NCBI GenBank assembly: GCA_028818705.1
Contig: JAPPNJ010000163.1
Location: 1 to 51,850 of the forward strand
Source: Candidatus Poribacteria bacterium
Lineage (GTDB): Bacteria > Poribacteria > WGA-4E > WGA-3G
Length of the DNA: 51,850 bases
Direction of reading: 5' to 3'
The notes under the pieces were generated by a model. It had not been told where the DNA came from and did no database searches. It saw nothing but the letters and a program-made list of their open reading frames with translations. The position numbers were made by a program, and so were the translations under genes. Of the stretch, positions 17,496 to 25,756 are shown piece by piece. Positions within the stretch are counted from its first letter, which is position 1; the number at the start of each line of letters is the position of its first letter.

Positions 17496-18293
17496 TTATA
17501 GGTTTTGCTCTGCACGATAACCGTGTTCTGCAAGCGCAGTAGATACAGATGTCCAGATGGCTCGTGCTTGCTCAACTGCCTGGGTAGCCTCTGCTTTGGT
17601 GGCTCCCTGCATGTCCTCTGGGTAGCGGGCTTCAACTACCCATCGGGTCAAATCCGACAAGTCTGGATGTGTGGTTTTGAGTTGCCAACTATCAGGCAAC
17701 AGATCTCGTAGAACATTCAAATTATGCGTTCTCCGAAAATCGATCTGCAAGAAAATTAATGCTGCTTTTAACGCCTTTTCAGCACTTTGTTGTGCAAACC
17801 AACAAGATTGGCGAGGCGGTACATGTGGATGTCCTAAAAAGGTTTCAGCTGTTGTTAAGTCTTCCTCTGCATAGCGGAGCCAACGGGCGGTGTCTGCGAG
17901 TCTATCAGCTGTTTGCATAGAAGACTTTATCTCCTTGTTAGGCATACCGCAGCACCGATCCGATTCGCGGACGGCTGCGTTCACGTTTTTCCAAAGGATT
18001 TCACCCTCTTGTTGGGCATACCGCAGCACCGATCCGATTCGCGGACGGCTGCGTTCCAACTCTTCCGGTGTTGATACAATGATGTCCTTTGCCACAGGCA
18101 CATCAGATAGTGCGCGCTCAATGTCAATGGCAGTTTTCCGTTTATCCGTGAGTTCCGCGAAGACCACGAGCAGATCTATATCGCTATTTCGATCTGCGTC
18201 CCCTCGTGCCTGTGAACCGAAGAGAATAATCTGTAGTGGGTCAAACTCACGCACAATGCGATCTGTCATGATTGAGATAAATTCGTTATTCAT
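17496..18293 (-). CDS. Minimal nucleotidyltransferase (MNT) fused to HEPN domain
   Basis: A 265-aa ORF with two domains that are usually separate genes. Residues 10-105 are an MNT domain with LFGSQARGDADRNSDIDLL (GS, then DxD at residues 38-40). Residues 126-255 are a HEPN domain with WLRYAEEDL, SAEKALKAALIFLQ, RRTHNL and ARYPEDM. MNT-HEPN pairs act as toxin-antitoxin or AMPylation systems in which the HEPN RNase is modified. The internal Met at 126 (ATG 17918) is preceded by AAGGAG and looks like an old HEPN start. The linker carries a 49-bp direct repeat. The protein might be produced as a fusion, or HEPN might also be made from the internal start. Confidence 0.75.
   Translation of the reverse strand: MNNEFISIMTDRIVREFDPLQIILFGSQARGDADRNSDIDLLVVFAELTDKRKTAIDIERALSDVPVAKDIIVSTPEELERSRPRIGSVLRYAQQEGEILWKNVNAAVRESDRCCGMPNKEIKSSMQTADRLADTARWLRYAEEDLTTAETFLGHPHVPPRQSCWFAQQSAEKALKAALIFLQIDFRRTHNLNVLRDLLPDSWQLKTTHPDLSDLTRWVVEARYPEDMQGATKAEATQAVEQARAIWTSVSTALAEHGYRAEQNL
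17934..18056. repeat. 49-bp direct repeat in the MNT-HEPN linker
   Basis: Bases 17934-17982 and 18008-18056 are identical except for one position, offset by 74 bp. As 74 is not a multiple of three, the two copies are read in different frames: the first in gene order encodes RPRIGSVLRYAQQ, the second AAVRESDRCCGMPNK. The single mismatch changes a Gln codon (CAA) in the first copy to what would be TAA in the same frame in the second. Confidence 0.75.
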
Positions 18294-18399
18294 CCAATCT
18301 TACCTTACCAATTTCTAACTCGGTGCTCTCGCACGATTAAGCAATTCGCTGAGGTTATAGGATTGTAACTCCCATCATGTGCACACAAGAACGCCATCT

Positions 18400-19224
18400 C
18401 TAATTGAGATATAGGCTCACGACTTCACGCTCCAAGGACAAGCCTTCCCATTCGTCATCGCCCGGTCCATCGTAGATGAGCGTATGCGGTCCAGCGAAAT
18501 CGGCTTCTTGGGTAAGTTCAAGGCATTGTACGTAGTCTTCTTTGTCCATCTGGCGCGGTGCAGCGAAATGCGCCTTGGTATGACACGATTCTGCCCACGA
18601 GGCGATTGCGGCGAGGTCTTCATACTTTGTATCGCCACGCCAGTTGCCGAAGTCGAGACAGAGACCTACCTTACCGTCTAATCCTTCTAAAATGGTGTTG
18701 ACGTTTTCAGGCGTAGAGAAGATAGAAAACCAGTTTTCACTCATCAAACGGATGCCTGCGGTGTCAGCACGTTCGGTGAGTTGTGAGAGGACATCGCGGC
18801 TCTGTGCGACGGTTTCTGGAGATGGTGCAGCTTTGCCGCCGATGACGCGTGCACACTTCGCACCGAGTTCACCAGCAATATCAATCCACTTTTCAATCCA
18901 CGCTATATCGCGTGCTGCCTCAGATGCGTGGGTGATGTCGCCATCGTCAATCAGCAGAGAGAAGAGTTCTACCTCCGCATTTGCGAGTGCGGTGCGAAGT
19001 TCGGAGAGGTAAGATTTCTCGACTGAAGGTAGATGGAAATGACAAATTTCCAAGGTGCGAATGCCGAATTCGGAAACGCGTGCGGGTAGTTCGAGAAGCG
19101 AAATAGGTCCCTTGTTGTGGGTTTCAACTGGAATCTGCATACCATGGGCAGGTCCGGTAAATCCGGGTTTTCCAAGTTGTCGATGCAAGCTCCACGTTGA
19201 GACTGAGAGGCGCGGTGTTGCCAT
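18400..19224 (-). CDS. Sugar phosphate isomerase/epimerase (xylose isomerase-like TIM barrel)
   Basis: A 274-aa TIM-barrel protein of the same superfamily as the first gene but distinct in sequence. It starts LSVSTWSLHR, has the GIRTLEICHFHLPS strand, ARVIGGKAAPS, LMSENWFSIF (Glu), GLCLDFGNWRGD (Asp/Asn) and a C-terminal LIYDGPGDDEW. GGAGG lies about 8 bases before the ATG. Substrate unknown. It is followed by no same-strand gene for 100 bp (MNT-HEPN) and preceded by the two tiny membrane genes. It may serve carbohydrate or inositol catabolism together with the oxidoreductase genes further upstream, but this is inference. Confidence 0.8.
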   Translation of the reverse strand: MATPRLSVSTWSLHRQLGKPGFTGPAHGMQIPVETHNKGPISLLELPARVSEFGIRTLEICHFHLPSVEKSYLSELRTALANAEVELFSLLIDDGDITHASEAARDIAWIEKWIDIAGELGAKCARVIGGKAAPSPETVAQSRDVLSQLTERADTAGIRLMSENWFSIFSTPENVNTILEGLDGKVGLCLDFGNWRGDTKYEDLAAIASWAESCHTKAHFAAPRQMDKEDYVQCLELTQEADFAGPHTLIYDGPGDDEWEGLSLEREVVSLYLN

Positions 19225-19283
19225 AATTTAATTCCTCCAAGGTCCGCGATCAGGAGATCATTGTAACGGATTTTGACAATAGG

Positions 19284-19373
19284 TTACTTTTTTGTAGCTC
19301 TCCGCACGATTCTCCCAAAAGTAATGAAAAATGCTATAATAAGACCCACGATAACTAATTCTCGCCAATCCAT
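19284..19373 (-). CDS. 29-aa single-pass membrane peptide overlapping the upstream gene
   Basis: Translation of the minus strand gives MDWRELVIVGLIIAFFITFG followed by RIVRRATKK. One 16-residue hydrophobic segment is followed by a basic C-terminus, the typical topology of a small inner-membrane protein with its positive tail inside. Its ATG overlaps the stop of the upstream 75-aa gene as TGATG, the classical sign of translational coupling. I recall similar short MDW... peptides next to this two-helix partner in other bacteria, but no function. Confidence 0.6.
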   Translation of the reverse strand: MDWRELVIVGLIIAFFITFGRIVRRATKK

Positions 19374-19600
19374 CACAGTTCCTCCAATTCATTCATTTTT
19401 CGGCGTGCGCTCCTATCAATTTGGTCAATTACAAACATTATTAGGAGGGCAGTGAACGTACCAGCCAGATAAAGGAACAGGTTCACTTTCCCGTAATTTA
19501 GAACCAGCCAGGCAATCAAGGAAATGTCAGTCGCAATCGAAAGGGCAAATACAACCTTTAACCAGCCAATTTCCTCCTTAACTTTATCAATATGTGCCAT
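19373..19600 (-). CDS. 75-aa two-helix membrane protein
   Basis: The ATG at 19600 follows AGAGGA by ten bases; a GTG six bases upstream is also possible. The protein has an amphipathic N-terminus (HIDKVKEEIGWLK), two hydrophobic helices (VVFALSIATDISLIAWLVL and FLYLAGTFTALLIMFVI) and a charged tail (DRSARRKMNELEEL). It overlaps the 29-aa gene by two bases. The pair has the look of a small membrane module (toxin-like or accessory transporter subunit), but no function is known to me. Both are highly hydrophobic and short, so a standard gene finder would miss the second one. Confidence 0.65.
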   Translation of the reverse strand: MAHIDKVKEEIGWLKVVFALSIATDISLIAWLVLNYGKVNLFLYLAGTFTALLIMFVIDQIDRSARRKMNELEEL

Positions 19601-19625
19601 GTACACTCATTCCTCTGAAGCGTGA

Positions 19626-20381
19626 TTACAGTTTTTGATTAATCCATGCGACGACCTTTTCAACCATGACAGTGGTGGCGTCACCAGAAAAGACGTGGTC
19701 CACGCCGGGGAGTTCAAGGAGATCCGTTCGCTCGTTTGCGTGCTGAAGAATGTCGTGGCTATCCCCAATTGGAACGATATCATCCTCGGTTCCGTGAACT
19801 ACCAGCCACGGCACATCAAATTTACTTGCCTGCTCTGCGACGCTGTCGATCGTTGTCATGTCATCCATATAGGCTTGCGAGAGAGGGCAATCGGGTTCGT
19901 CCCACATAAAGCCTGCGTCGGGTGTGACGTCGCCGAATTCGCGTTCTGCAAACGCCTTTGTATGTACCATCCCAGCAAGCGAGACAAGCACTTGGATGCG
20001 TTTATCGGTGATGGTACGTAGCACACCGACAGCACCGCCCATACTATGCCCGACATAGCAGACGTTATATTCTTTGAGGGCATCAATAATACTACCGAGG
20101 TCGGAGACCTCTTTCGTGATAATGGAATCTGTAAACGCGCCTTCCGATTCACCGTTGCCAGAAAATGAGAAGCGCAGGGCAGAAATACCAGCAGCAGCGA
20201 GACCTTCCGCCAAAGCGACAAGGGCAGGTCGATCTTTGTTGCCGGTGACCCCATGTCCAATTACTACAATCCTGTTGCCTTCGCCTTTGTGGAAGGTATA
20301 ATCGAGACGTTCGCCGTGCTCGTTTCTAATTTCACCAAATTTTGCCTGTGAAGGCAAAGTTTGTCCTTGCTTTACATTCAT
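19626..20381 (-). CDS. Alpha/beta hydrolase (serine hydrolase)
   Basis: The frame is open from 20456, but the ATG at 20381 is the first start after palindromic repeats and gives 251 aa. The alpha/beta hydrolase elements are in order: oxyanion region VIGHGVTGNKDRP, FSFSGNGES, nucleophile elbow GHSMGGAVG (Ser near residue 115), LVVHGTEDDIVP (Asp) and GVDHVFSG (His). Substrate unknown; relatives are esterases or peptidase-like. The first 15 codons (MNVKQGQTLPSQAKFGE) lie on copy C of the dispersed terminal-inverted-repeat element (20335-20378), so the start of this gene seems to have been supplied by the repeat. No convincing ribosome binding site precedes the ATG. Relatives usually begin around EIRNEHG. 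Confidence 0.8.
   Translation of the reverse strand: MNVKQGQTLPSQAKFGEIRNEHGERLDYTFHKGEGNRIVVIGHGVTGNKDRPALVALAEGLAAAGISALRFSFSGNGESEGAFTDSIITKEVSDLGSIIDALKEYNVCYVGHSMGGAVGVLRTITDKRIQVLVSLAGMVHTKAFAEREFGDVTPDAGFMWDEPDCPLSQAYMDDMTTIDSVAEQASKFDVPWLVVHGTEDDIVPIGDSHDILQHANERTDLLELPGVDHVFSGDATTVMVEKVVAWINQKL
20335..20378 (-). repeat. Terminal-inverted-repeat element, copy C (short)
   Basis: CAAATTTTGCC and GGCAAAGTTTG form an 11-bp inverted repeat around TGTGAA, followed by a tail ending in GCTTTACAT. The same ends occur in copy A (39521-39629) and copy B (35839-35972), where the interior is 60-90 bp longer. This looks like an internally deleted derivative and lies within the 5' coding part of the hydrolase gene. 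Confidence 0.6.
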
Positions 20382-20389
20382 AAAATTGT

Positions 20390-20456
20390 AGGGCGGAGGA
20401 CACTCCGCCCAAACTTCCTCTCTATCGTAGGGGCGATACCATAGGAATCGCCCCAC
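20390..20456. repeat. Pair of GC-rich palindromes upstream of the hydrolase gene
   Basis: Two hairpins lie side by side: GGGCGGAG-GACA-CTCCGCCC, and GGGGCGAT with ATCGCCCC around a 9-base loop. They are in the gap between the hydrolase and the molybdenum-subunit gene. They may be REP-like repeats and could stabilise or end the transcript of the upstream oxidoreductase operon. Confidence 0.55.
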
Positions 20457-20479
20457 CAGTTATCCAAATTTACAGACCC

Positions 20480-22777
20480 TTAGTGTCCATTGCTCTTCAA
20501 CGCCTGAACGACCTTCTCAGGTTTGATCGGTAATTCGGTAACCCGTACACCTACGGCATCCTTGACGGCATTTGCCATGGTTGCCAATGTTGGCGTGATC
20601 GGTGGTTCACCCACACCTTTAGCACCATAAGGACCGTTGGGGGCAGGCACTTCAACAATAACAGATTCTACTGTTGGGAGGTCTGCAGAGGTCGGAACGC
20701 GATAATCAACGAAACCCGGATTGATATTGCCACCTTCGCCGTATTGCATCTCTTCCATCATTGCCCATGCATAACCCTGGACGGTTCCACCCTCAATTTG
20801 TCCTTCAACAGCCATGGGATTGATAGCAAAGCCGACATCCTGGGAAGCGACCAACTTGAGAACCCTTGTTCTGCCGGTCCCTGGATCTACCTCAACTTTG
20901 GCAATCTGTGCGGCGAGTGCCGGCGTGCTGGATTGCCGTGCGAAGGAGCCTTTTCCGACGATAGGACCACCGGTCGTGGAGAGACTGTACGCAGCGAGTT
21001 CGCCTAACGAGATAGACTTCGGCGGATCGGCACTTACAACATGAACCCCTCCATCTTTGAGTTCGAGGTTGTCAAGGTTCGTGTTGAGCCGTTCCGAGGC
21101 GAGTTCAAGAATACGCTGGTGTGCATCTTCAGCGGCTAATTTGGCGGTATTACCCATCGTGAAGGTAACGACGCTTCCGCCTGAACCGGTTGAATACGGC
21201 GCGGAATCTGTATCACCTCGCCGAATTGTAACGCTTTCATACGGCACTGTCAGGATTTCAGCGACAATCTGTGAAATCATGGTATCCGTTCCTGTGATGT
21301 CCATAGAACCGTGGAAGATACGAACACTTCCATCTTCGTGAACGGCAACATAGACACCACCCGGTCCACATCCGTTTGTCCAATCACCGACTGCAACACC
21401 CCAACCTTGGTTTTCGCCTGCTTCACGATCCCACCATCCGGCGGCATCAGCGACAGCTTGCAAAGTCTCTTTGTAACCCACTTTGGGTTCAGTTGCACCG
21501 GCTGGGATAGGATCACCTTCTTCGCGCATGTTCATCAGGCGGAATTCAACAGGATCCATGCCGATGCGTTCAGCGATTTCGTCGAGTTGAGATTCACCGG
21601 CGAAAACGGCTTGTGGTGTGCCGGGTGCCCTATATGCGGCTGTACCAGATTTGTTGGTGTGAACGCCGTAAGCGTCTACCTTGAGATTGGGAATCTTGTA
21701 GACTCCACGAACTCGGATTGTGCTACCGATGGATGCGCCAGAGATGGACCCGGAATCCCAAAAGGCGAGCGCTTGTCGAGCGAGGATACGTCCGTCGTTT
21801 GTGGCACCTGTTTTCAGTTTGATAACACATCCGGGTGCCGGTCTACCATCAGTGAACTCTTCCTCACGTGTCATCTGTACACGAACTGGACGTCCTGATT
21901 TCTGCGAAAGTAGGACAGCGGGGACGTGTGTAATGATGACCCCAAAACGTCCACCAAAACCACCGCCCATCGTTGTTGCGATGACGTTAATCTGCGTCAG
22001 TGGGATGCCCAATGTGCCGGCAATACCGGAACGGATAGCAAAAGGACCTTGCGTTGATGCCCAGACGGTGACTTTGCCAGATGAGTCGGCACTTGCCACA
22101 GAGACATGGGGTTCCATGTAGGTTTGATGTACACGCGGAATTACATAAGTATCTTCAACAACGACATCGGACTCGGCAAACCCTTTTTCAATATCGCCTG
22201 CCTCGGAGTGGCTTTCAGCAGAGATGTTATAGTAAACTTCGTCTGGATATTTTTCTAATTCTGCCTCCAGTTTGCTGATTTCGTCGCTGTGGTCGTTCTC
22301 TTTATCGCGCGAGAGTCTTCGGATTTGGGTTGAGATTGCCCGTCGGTTCGGTCCATCCTTTGTAGCATCGCCTTGCAGATGTGGTGCTGACGCTTTAATC
22401 GCTTCCATAACGTCTTGTACAACCGGTAGAACTTCGTACTCAATCTTAATGAGTTCAGCGGCTTCCTCAGCGATATCAGGATCGGTTGCAGCGACAGCGG
22501 CGAGCGGTTCGCCTAAATACAAAACTTTATCAGTCGCAAAGACTCTGCGACCGCTCGGCACATCATCTTGCGTAATAATTGCCTTGACCCCAGGGAGTTT
22601 TTCGGCTTCGCTGGTGTCAATACTGAGTATGTTAGCGTGTGCTTGCTTGCTACGGACGATTTTGCCGTAGAGCATCCCCGGTGGATGCACATCTGCGCCA
22701 TATTGGGCAGCACCGGTCACTTTTTCGACAGCATCAACCCGTGCAACTCCTTGCCCAACAACAGTATAGTCTGACAT
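20480..22777 (-). CDS. Xanthine dehydrogenase family, molybdenum-binding subunit
   Basis: A 765-aa large subunit. It has the hammerhead entry (VDAVEKVTGAAQYGADV), the Moco signature TMGGGFGGRFG, the AYRAPGTPQAVFAGE segment, and near the C-terminus GAKGVGEPPITP, whose Glu is the catalytic base of this family. The subunit hydroxylates a purine, aldehyde or other aromatic substrate using water; which one is unknown. It is the last gene of an operon with the iron-sulfur subunit (22954-23433) and FAD subunit (23529-24377). Around residues 130-180 there is a charged stretch (RRLSRDKENDHSDEISK) not expected in the standard fold. A 176-bp gap before it contains a hairpin repeat (22806-22930). No signal peptide is visible, so the enzyme is probably cytoplasmic. 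Confidence 0.85.
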   Translation of the reverse strand: MSDYTVVGQGVARVDAVEKVTGAAQYGADVHPPGMLYGKIVRSKQAHANILSIDTSEAEKLPGVKAIITQDDVPSGRRVFATDKVLYLGEPLAAVAATDPDIAEEAAELIKIEYEVLPVVQDVMEAIKASAPHLQGDATKDGPNRRAISTQIRRLSRDKENDHSDEISKLEAELEKYPDEVYYNISAESHSEAGDIEKGFAESDVVVEDTYVIPRVHQTYMEPHVSVASADSSGKVTVWASTQGPFAIRSGIAGTLGIPLTQINVIATTMGGGFGGRFGVIITHVPAVLLSQKSGRPVRVQMTREEEFTDGRPAPGCVIKLKTGATNDGRILARQALAFWDSGSISGASIGSTIRVRGVYKIPNLKVDAYGVHTNKSGTAAYRAPGTPQAVFAGESQLDEIAERIGMDPVEFRLMNMREEGDPIPAGATEPKVGYKETLQAVADAAGWWDREAGENQGWGVAVGDWTNGCGPGGVYVAVHEDGSVRIFHGSMDITGTDTMISQIVAEILTVPYESVTIRRGDTDSAPYSTGSGGSVVTFTMGNTAKLAAEDAHQRILELASERLNTNLDNLELKDGGVHVVSADPPKSISLGELAAYSLSTTGGPIVGKGSFARQSSTPALAAQIAKVEVDPGTGRTRVLKLVASQDVGFAINPMAVEGQIEGGTVQGYAWAMMEEMQYGEGGNINPGFVDYRVPTSADLPTVESVIVEVPAPNGPYGAKGVGEPPITPTLATMANAVKDAVGVRVTELPIKPEKVVQALKSNGH

Positions 22778-22805
22778 CCTAATGCTCCTTTCTTATTCGT
22801 TATAA

Positions 22806-22930
22806 GTTGTTGGCTGTCAGTTGTCGGTTAAGAGGTTTTTGGTATCAAATCACCTGCGTCTGGCGTGTCCGAAGTACGGATACCTCGCTATATATCTCTA
22901 TCTCTTAACTGAAAACCGAGAACTAACAAC
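22806..22930. repeat. Inverted-repeat element within the oxidoreductase operon
   Basis: Bases 22806-22834 and 22902-22930 form an imperfect 29-bp inverted repeat, 23 of 29 positions pairing. It fills most of the 176-bp space between the iron-sulfur and molybdenum subunit genes. A related, more decayed sequence occurs at about 41990-42075. Likely a small non-autonomous mobile element; in the transcript it would be a strong hairpin between two cistrons. Confidence 0.6.
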
Positions 22931-22953
22931 TATTCTGACCTGACATATTTTTG

Positions 22954-23433
22954 TTAAGCGGTCGTGCGGACCTCTTCTGCGGCTTTCAAAATTGCCTCAA
23001 GAATTTTTGTGTACCCGGTACAACGACAGATATTCCCGCCGAGGGCATGTCTGAATTCCTCTTCGCTCCGGTTCGGATTTTCATCCAAGAGTGCCTTTGA
23101 TGCCATGATAAAACCGGGCGTGCAGAAACCACACTGATAACCACCCGTGTTAATAAACGCTTTCTGAACGGGATGGAGTTCGCCATCACTGGCTAATCCC
23201 TCAATAGTGGTAATCTCTTTTCCAGAAGCAGTGACACCGAGCACCATACAAGACGTGACAGCTTCGCCGTCAACGATGACAGTGCAGGCACCACAGTCGC
23301 CTGTGCTACATCCCTCTTTCGTTCCAGTCAAACCAACCGTATCGCGCAGTACCGCTAATAAGGTTTTACGTGGCTCGATAAGTAAATCGTGTTCGTCGCC
23401 GTTAATCTTCAGGTTGACATGGTGTTTTGCCAT
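22954..23433 (-). CDS. Xanthine dehydrogenase family, [2Fe-2S] subunit
   Basis: A 159-aa subunit with the standard two-cluster arrangement. The plant-type ferredoxin domain has EGCSTGDCGACTV (C-x4-C-x2-C) and a later Cys in TSCMVLG. The second domain has GYQCGFCTPGFIM (C-x2-C) and GNICRCTGY (C-x-C). It passes electrons from molybdenum to FAD. It lies 95 bp after the FAD subunit gene, in FAD, FeS, Mo order. All eight ligand cysteines appear intact. Confidence 0.9.
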   Translation of the reverse strand: MAKHHVNLKINGDEHDLLIEPRKTLLAVLRDTVGLTGTKEGCSTGDCGACTVIVDGEAVTSCMVLGVTASGKEITTIEGLASDGELHPVQKAFINTGGYQCGFCTPGFIMASKALLDENPNRSEEEFRHALGGNICRCTGYTKILEAILKAAEEVRTTA

Positions 23434-23528
23434 ATCTCGTCTCCTTTACCTATCCTATGATTCCGTGGTCTAATGCGAGGCGAAATTTACTATGCCTCGG
23501 CGTATTTTTTGTAAACAAATGTCAAGAC

Positions 23529-24377
23529 TTACGCCCTATTAACAGCCTCTTGTACGGTTCGTCTCGTAAGCACATCAACCATCTCACTGCGATGTTCTGC
23601 GGAGCATCGTAAATCAGATATTGGGCTTGCTGCGGCTGCGGCTGCCTCACCAGCTTGTGTTAGAAGTTCTGCTGTGAGTTCATTCCCTTTTAGCAGATCC
23701 TCTGCTTCAGTCGCACGAATGGGTGTAGGTGCGACAGCTGCGAGTCCGATTCGGGCATCCGTAATTACACCGTTGTCGAGATTAACAGAAGCAGCAACGC
23801 CGATAAACGCAAGGTCCATCACCTCTCGGATCTTGTGCTTGATGTAGTGGGAACCCGATGCTGGACTCGGTAGACGAAAGCGTGTAATAATCTCACCGGG
23901 TGCTAAGACGGTCTGTCCGGGGCCTGTGAAAAGCTGGTCAATTGGCACGGTTCGTTCGCCATCGGCACTTGCAATATCCACCTGTGCATCAGCAACAAGT
24001 AAACCTGCGACTGTGTCTGCTGCGGGGGAGGCGTGTGCAATGTTTCCGCCGATAGTTGCGAGATTGCGAATTTGGATAGACCCGATCTCTGCGGCACCTT
24101 CTGCCAGTGCGGTGTGGTGTTGCTGGATAGCTGCCGATAATTCGACCGCACGCACGTTCGTCATCGCGCCAACGCTAATGCTGTTGTCGGATTCCGTGGT
24201 GATGCCTGCTAATCCGGGAATTTTCTGCAAACTAATCACAGACTGCGGCGCTTCGGTGAGTGCCTTCATTCCAATAACGAGATCTGTTCCGCCTGCGAGA
24301 AGTTGCGCATGCTCCTGTGCAAACAGGCGAGAAGCCTCCGCGAGGGTGGCAGGTTCAAAAAACTCAAAATTTCTCAA
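23529..24377 (-). CDS. Xanthine dehydrogenase family, FAD-binding subunit
   Basis: A 282-aa protein of the CO dehydrogenase/xanthine dehydrogenase FAD subunit type. FAD contacts are recognisable in LLAGGTDLVIGMK near residue 32 and in IGGNIAHASPAADTV near 108. The middle has SHYIKHKIREVMDLAFIGVAAS, and the C-terminal domain continues to MVDVLTRRTVQEAVNR. It is the first gene of the three-gene operon. No start-site doubt: the ATG precedes RNFEFFEPATL, the usual beginning for the family. Upstream is a 134-bp gap to the Gfo/Idh/MocA gene, on the same strand. Confidence 0.9.
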   Translation of the reverse strand: MRNFEFFEPATLAEASRLFAQEHAQLLAGGTDLVIGMKALTEAPQSVISLQKIPGLAGITTESDNSISVGAMTNVRAVELSAAIQQHHTALAEGAAEIGSIQIRNLATIGGNIAHASPAADTVAGLLVADAQVDIASADGERTVPIDQLFTGPGQTVLAPGEIITRFRLPSPASGSHYIKHKIREVMDLAFIGVAASVNLDNGVITDARIGLAAVAPTPIRATEAEDLLKGNELTAELLTQAGEAAAAAASPISDLRCSAEHRSEMVDVLTRRTVQEAVNRA

Positions 24378-24511
24378 ATTTAATCCTCCGTTTCATGTCA
24401 TTTTAGGGTAACATATCCGCTTGTATCTTTTTTGGATCGCGAAACCTGATGACATATAAAGCATATCTCATTAGAGAAGATTCGTCAATCTTAAATTCAC
24501 CGAATGTGCTG

Positions 24512-25756
24512 TCATGGAATTGGCCAACCCGGTACCGGTTCACTACGAAGTGCCTCTATCTCATAAAGCTCCTCAACGCTAATTTCGCGACCGAGCTTTG
24601 CTGACAAGAGCGCGCCGCTCATAATCTCTGTAACGTTCAAACCGATGTCGCCGTTGCTAACAGGCTGTGCGTCGCTATTACAGGCATCGAGAAAATCACG
24701 GAATTTGTCTGGGAAGTCCCTATCTGGAAGCTCCAACGGCGTTTCAACAAGCTCCCCTTGATAGCGTCTGCGATTGCCCTGATTGTTAGTACCCCAAGTT
24801 CCTTCTTCAAGAAAGAGTTTATCGCTGCTAAACGAACCTTTAGAACCGAAAATGAAAATGCCTTGTGGCTGTCCCGCCATATTGCTTGACCAGCCGTTTT
24901 CAAATGTAAAGGACATACCGTTTGTGAACCGGACAAAGACGGAGGCGTGTTCTTCAACGTCGTTAATCTCATCACCTGTATACTCAGGCAGCATCCCACG
25001 ATAGGCGATACCGCTGATTGTGGCAGGTTGCGGTGAACCGAGTAGATAGAGGGAACGGTTTATGAGATACACACCCGTATCGTATATGGTGCCGCCGCCG
25101 CTATACTTTGAATCGAGGAACCATCTGCCGTAGCCAAACATGTCCACATTGGGTCTGCCGCGGACGCGGTAGCTGGTCAGTCTGCCGTAGTAGACATCGC
25201 CGAGTTTTCCAGAAATGATGTAGTCGCGAATCGCGTAACTCGTTGGGTCGAGGCAGGTACCACCGCTCTGATACGCGAGTTTTACGCCAGCGGCATCACA
25301 GGCATCCCGCATATTCCTTGCCTCTGTTGCCGTGCGCGCCATCGGCTTTTCGCAGAAGACGTGCTTCCCAGCTTTCGCAGCTGCGATTGTTGCAGGCTCA
25401 TGAACAAATGGCGGTAATGCCAGGCTGACGGCATCTAAATCACAGGTCTTCAACATCTCATTGTAGTCGTTAAAGATTTTGACACCGTTGTTGGCATACT
25501 CTGCCCAGAGCGCAGCGTCTGCTTGCAGTTGTTCACGTGTCTCTGGGGTCTCCGCTTTCTCTGCCTCGGCGGTTGCAGATTCGGCGCGGGAGGCTGCGCC
25601 AGAAAGGACTTCGGCATGTCGCCGCTCTACATTCGCTTCTACTGTATCACAAACAGCGACGATTTCTGCGTGCTGCGGATGTGCAAGGTATCCGTTGACG
25701 TGTGAACCGGATACCATACCACATCCAATAAGTCCAACCTTAATCCGTTTTGACAT
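24512..25756 (-). CDS. Gfo/Idh/MocA family NAD(P)-dependent oxidoreductase
   Basis: AAAGGAG ahead of the ATG at 25756 sets the start (MSKRIKVGLIG), giving 414 aa although the frame is open to 25810. The Rossmann fold GLIGCGMVSGSH is followed by the conserved EKPMARTATEA segment near residue 137, where Lys is catalytic, and the C-terminal GGGTIYDTGVYLINR with Asp/His-type positions. A 40-residue Ala/Glu-rich insertion (AASRAESATAEAEKAET) lies between the Rossmann strands near residue 55 and is unusual. Such enzymes oxidise or epimerise sugars and inositols. It is upstream of the xanthine dehydrogenase operon and downstream of an HpaI-like aldolase, on the same strand. Confidence 0.85.
   Translation of the reverse strand: MSKRIKVGLIGCGMVSGSHVNGYLAHPQHAEIVAVCDTVEANVERRHAEVLSGAASRAESATAEAEKAETPETREQLQADAALWAEYANNGVKIFNDYNEMLKTCDLDAVSLALPPFVHEPATIAAAKAGKHVFCEKPMARTATEARNMRDACDAAGVKLAYQSGGTCLDPTSYAIRDYIISGKLGDVYYGRLTSYRVRGRPNVDMFGYGRWFLDSKYSGGGTIYDTGVYLINRSLYLLGSPQPATISGIAYRGMLPEYTGDEINDVEEHASVFVRFTNGMSFTFENGWSSNMAGQPQGIFIFGSKGSFSSDKLFLEEGTWGTNNQGNRRRYQGELVETPLELPDRDFPDKFRDFLDACNSDAQPVSNGDIGLNVTEIMSGALLSAKLGREISVEELYEIEALRSEPVPGWPIP

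Noticed and set aside
19273..19455. 60-aa plus-strand ORF opposite the tiny membrane genes
   Set aside because: It is antisense to the TGATG-coupled pair, which has better start signals and sensible hydrophobic helices.
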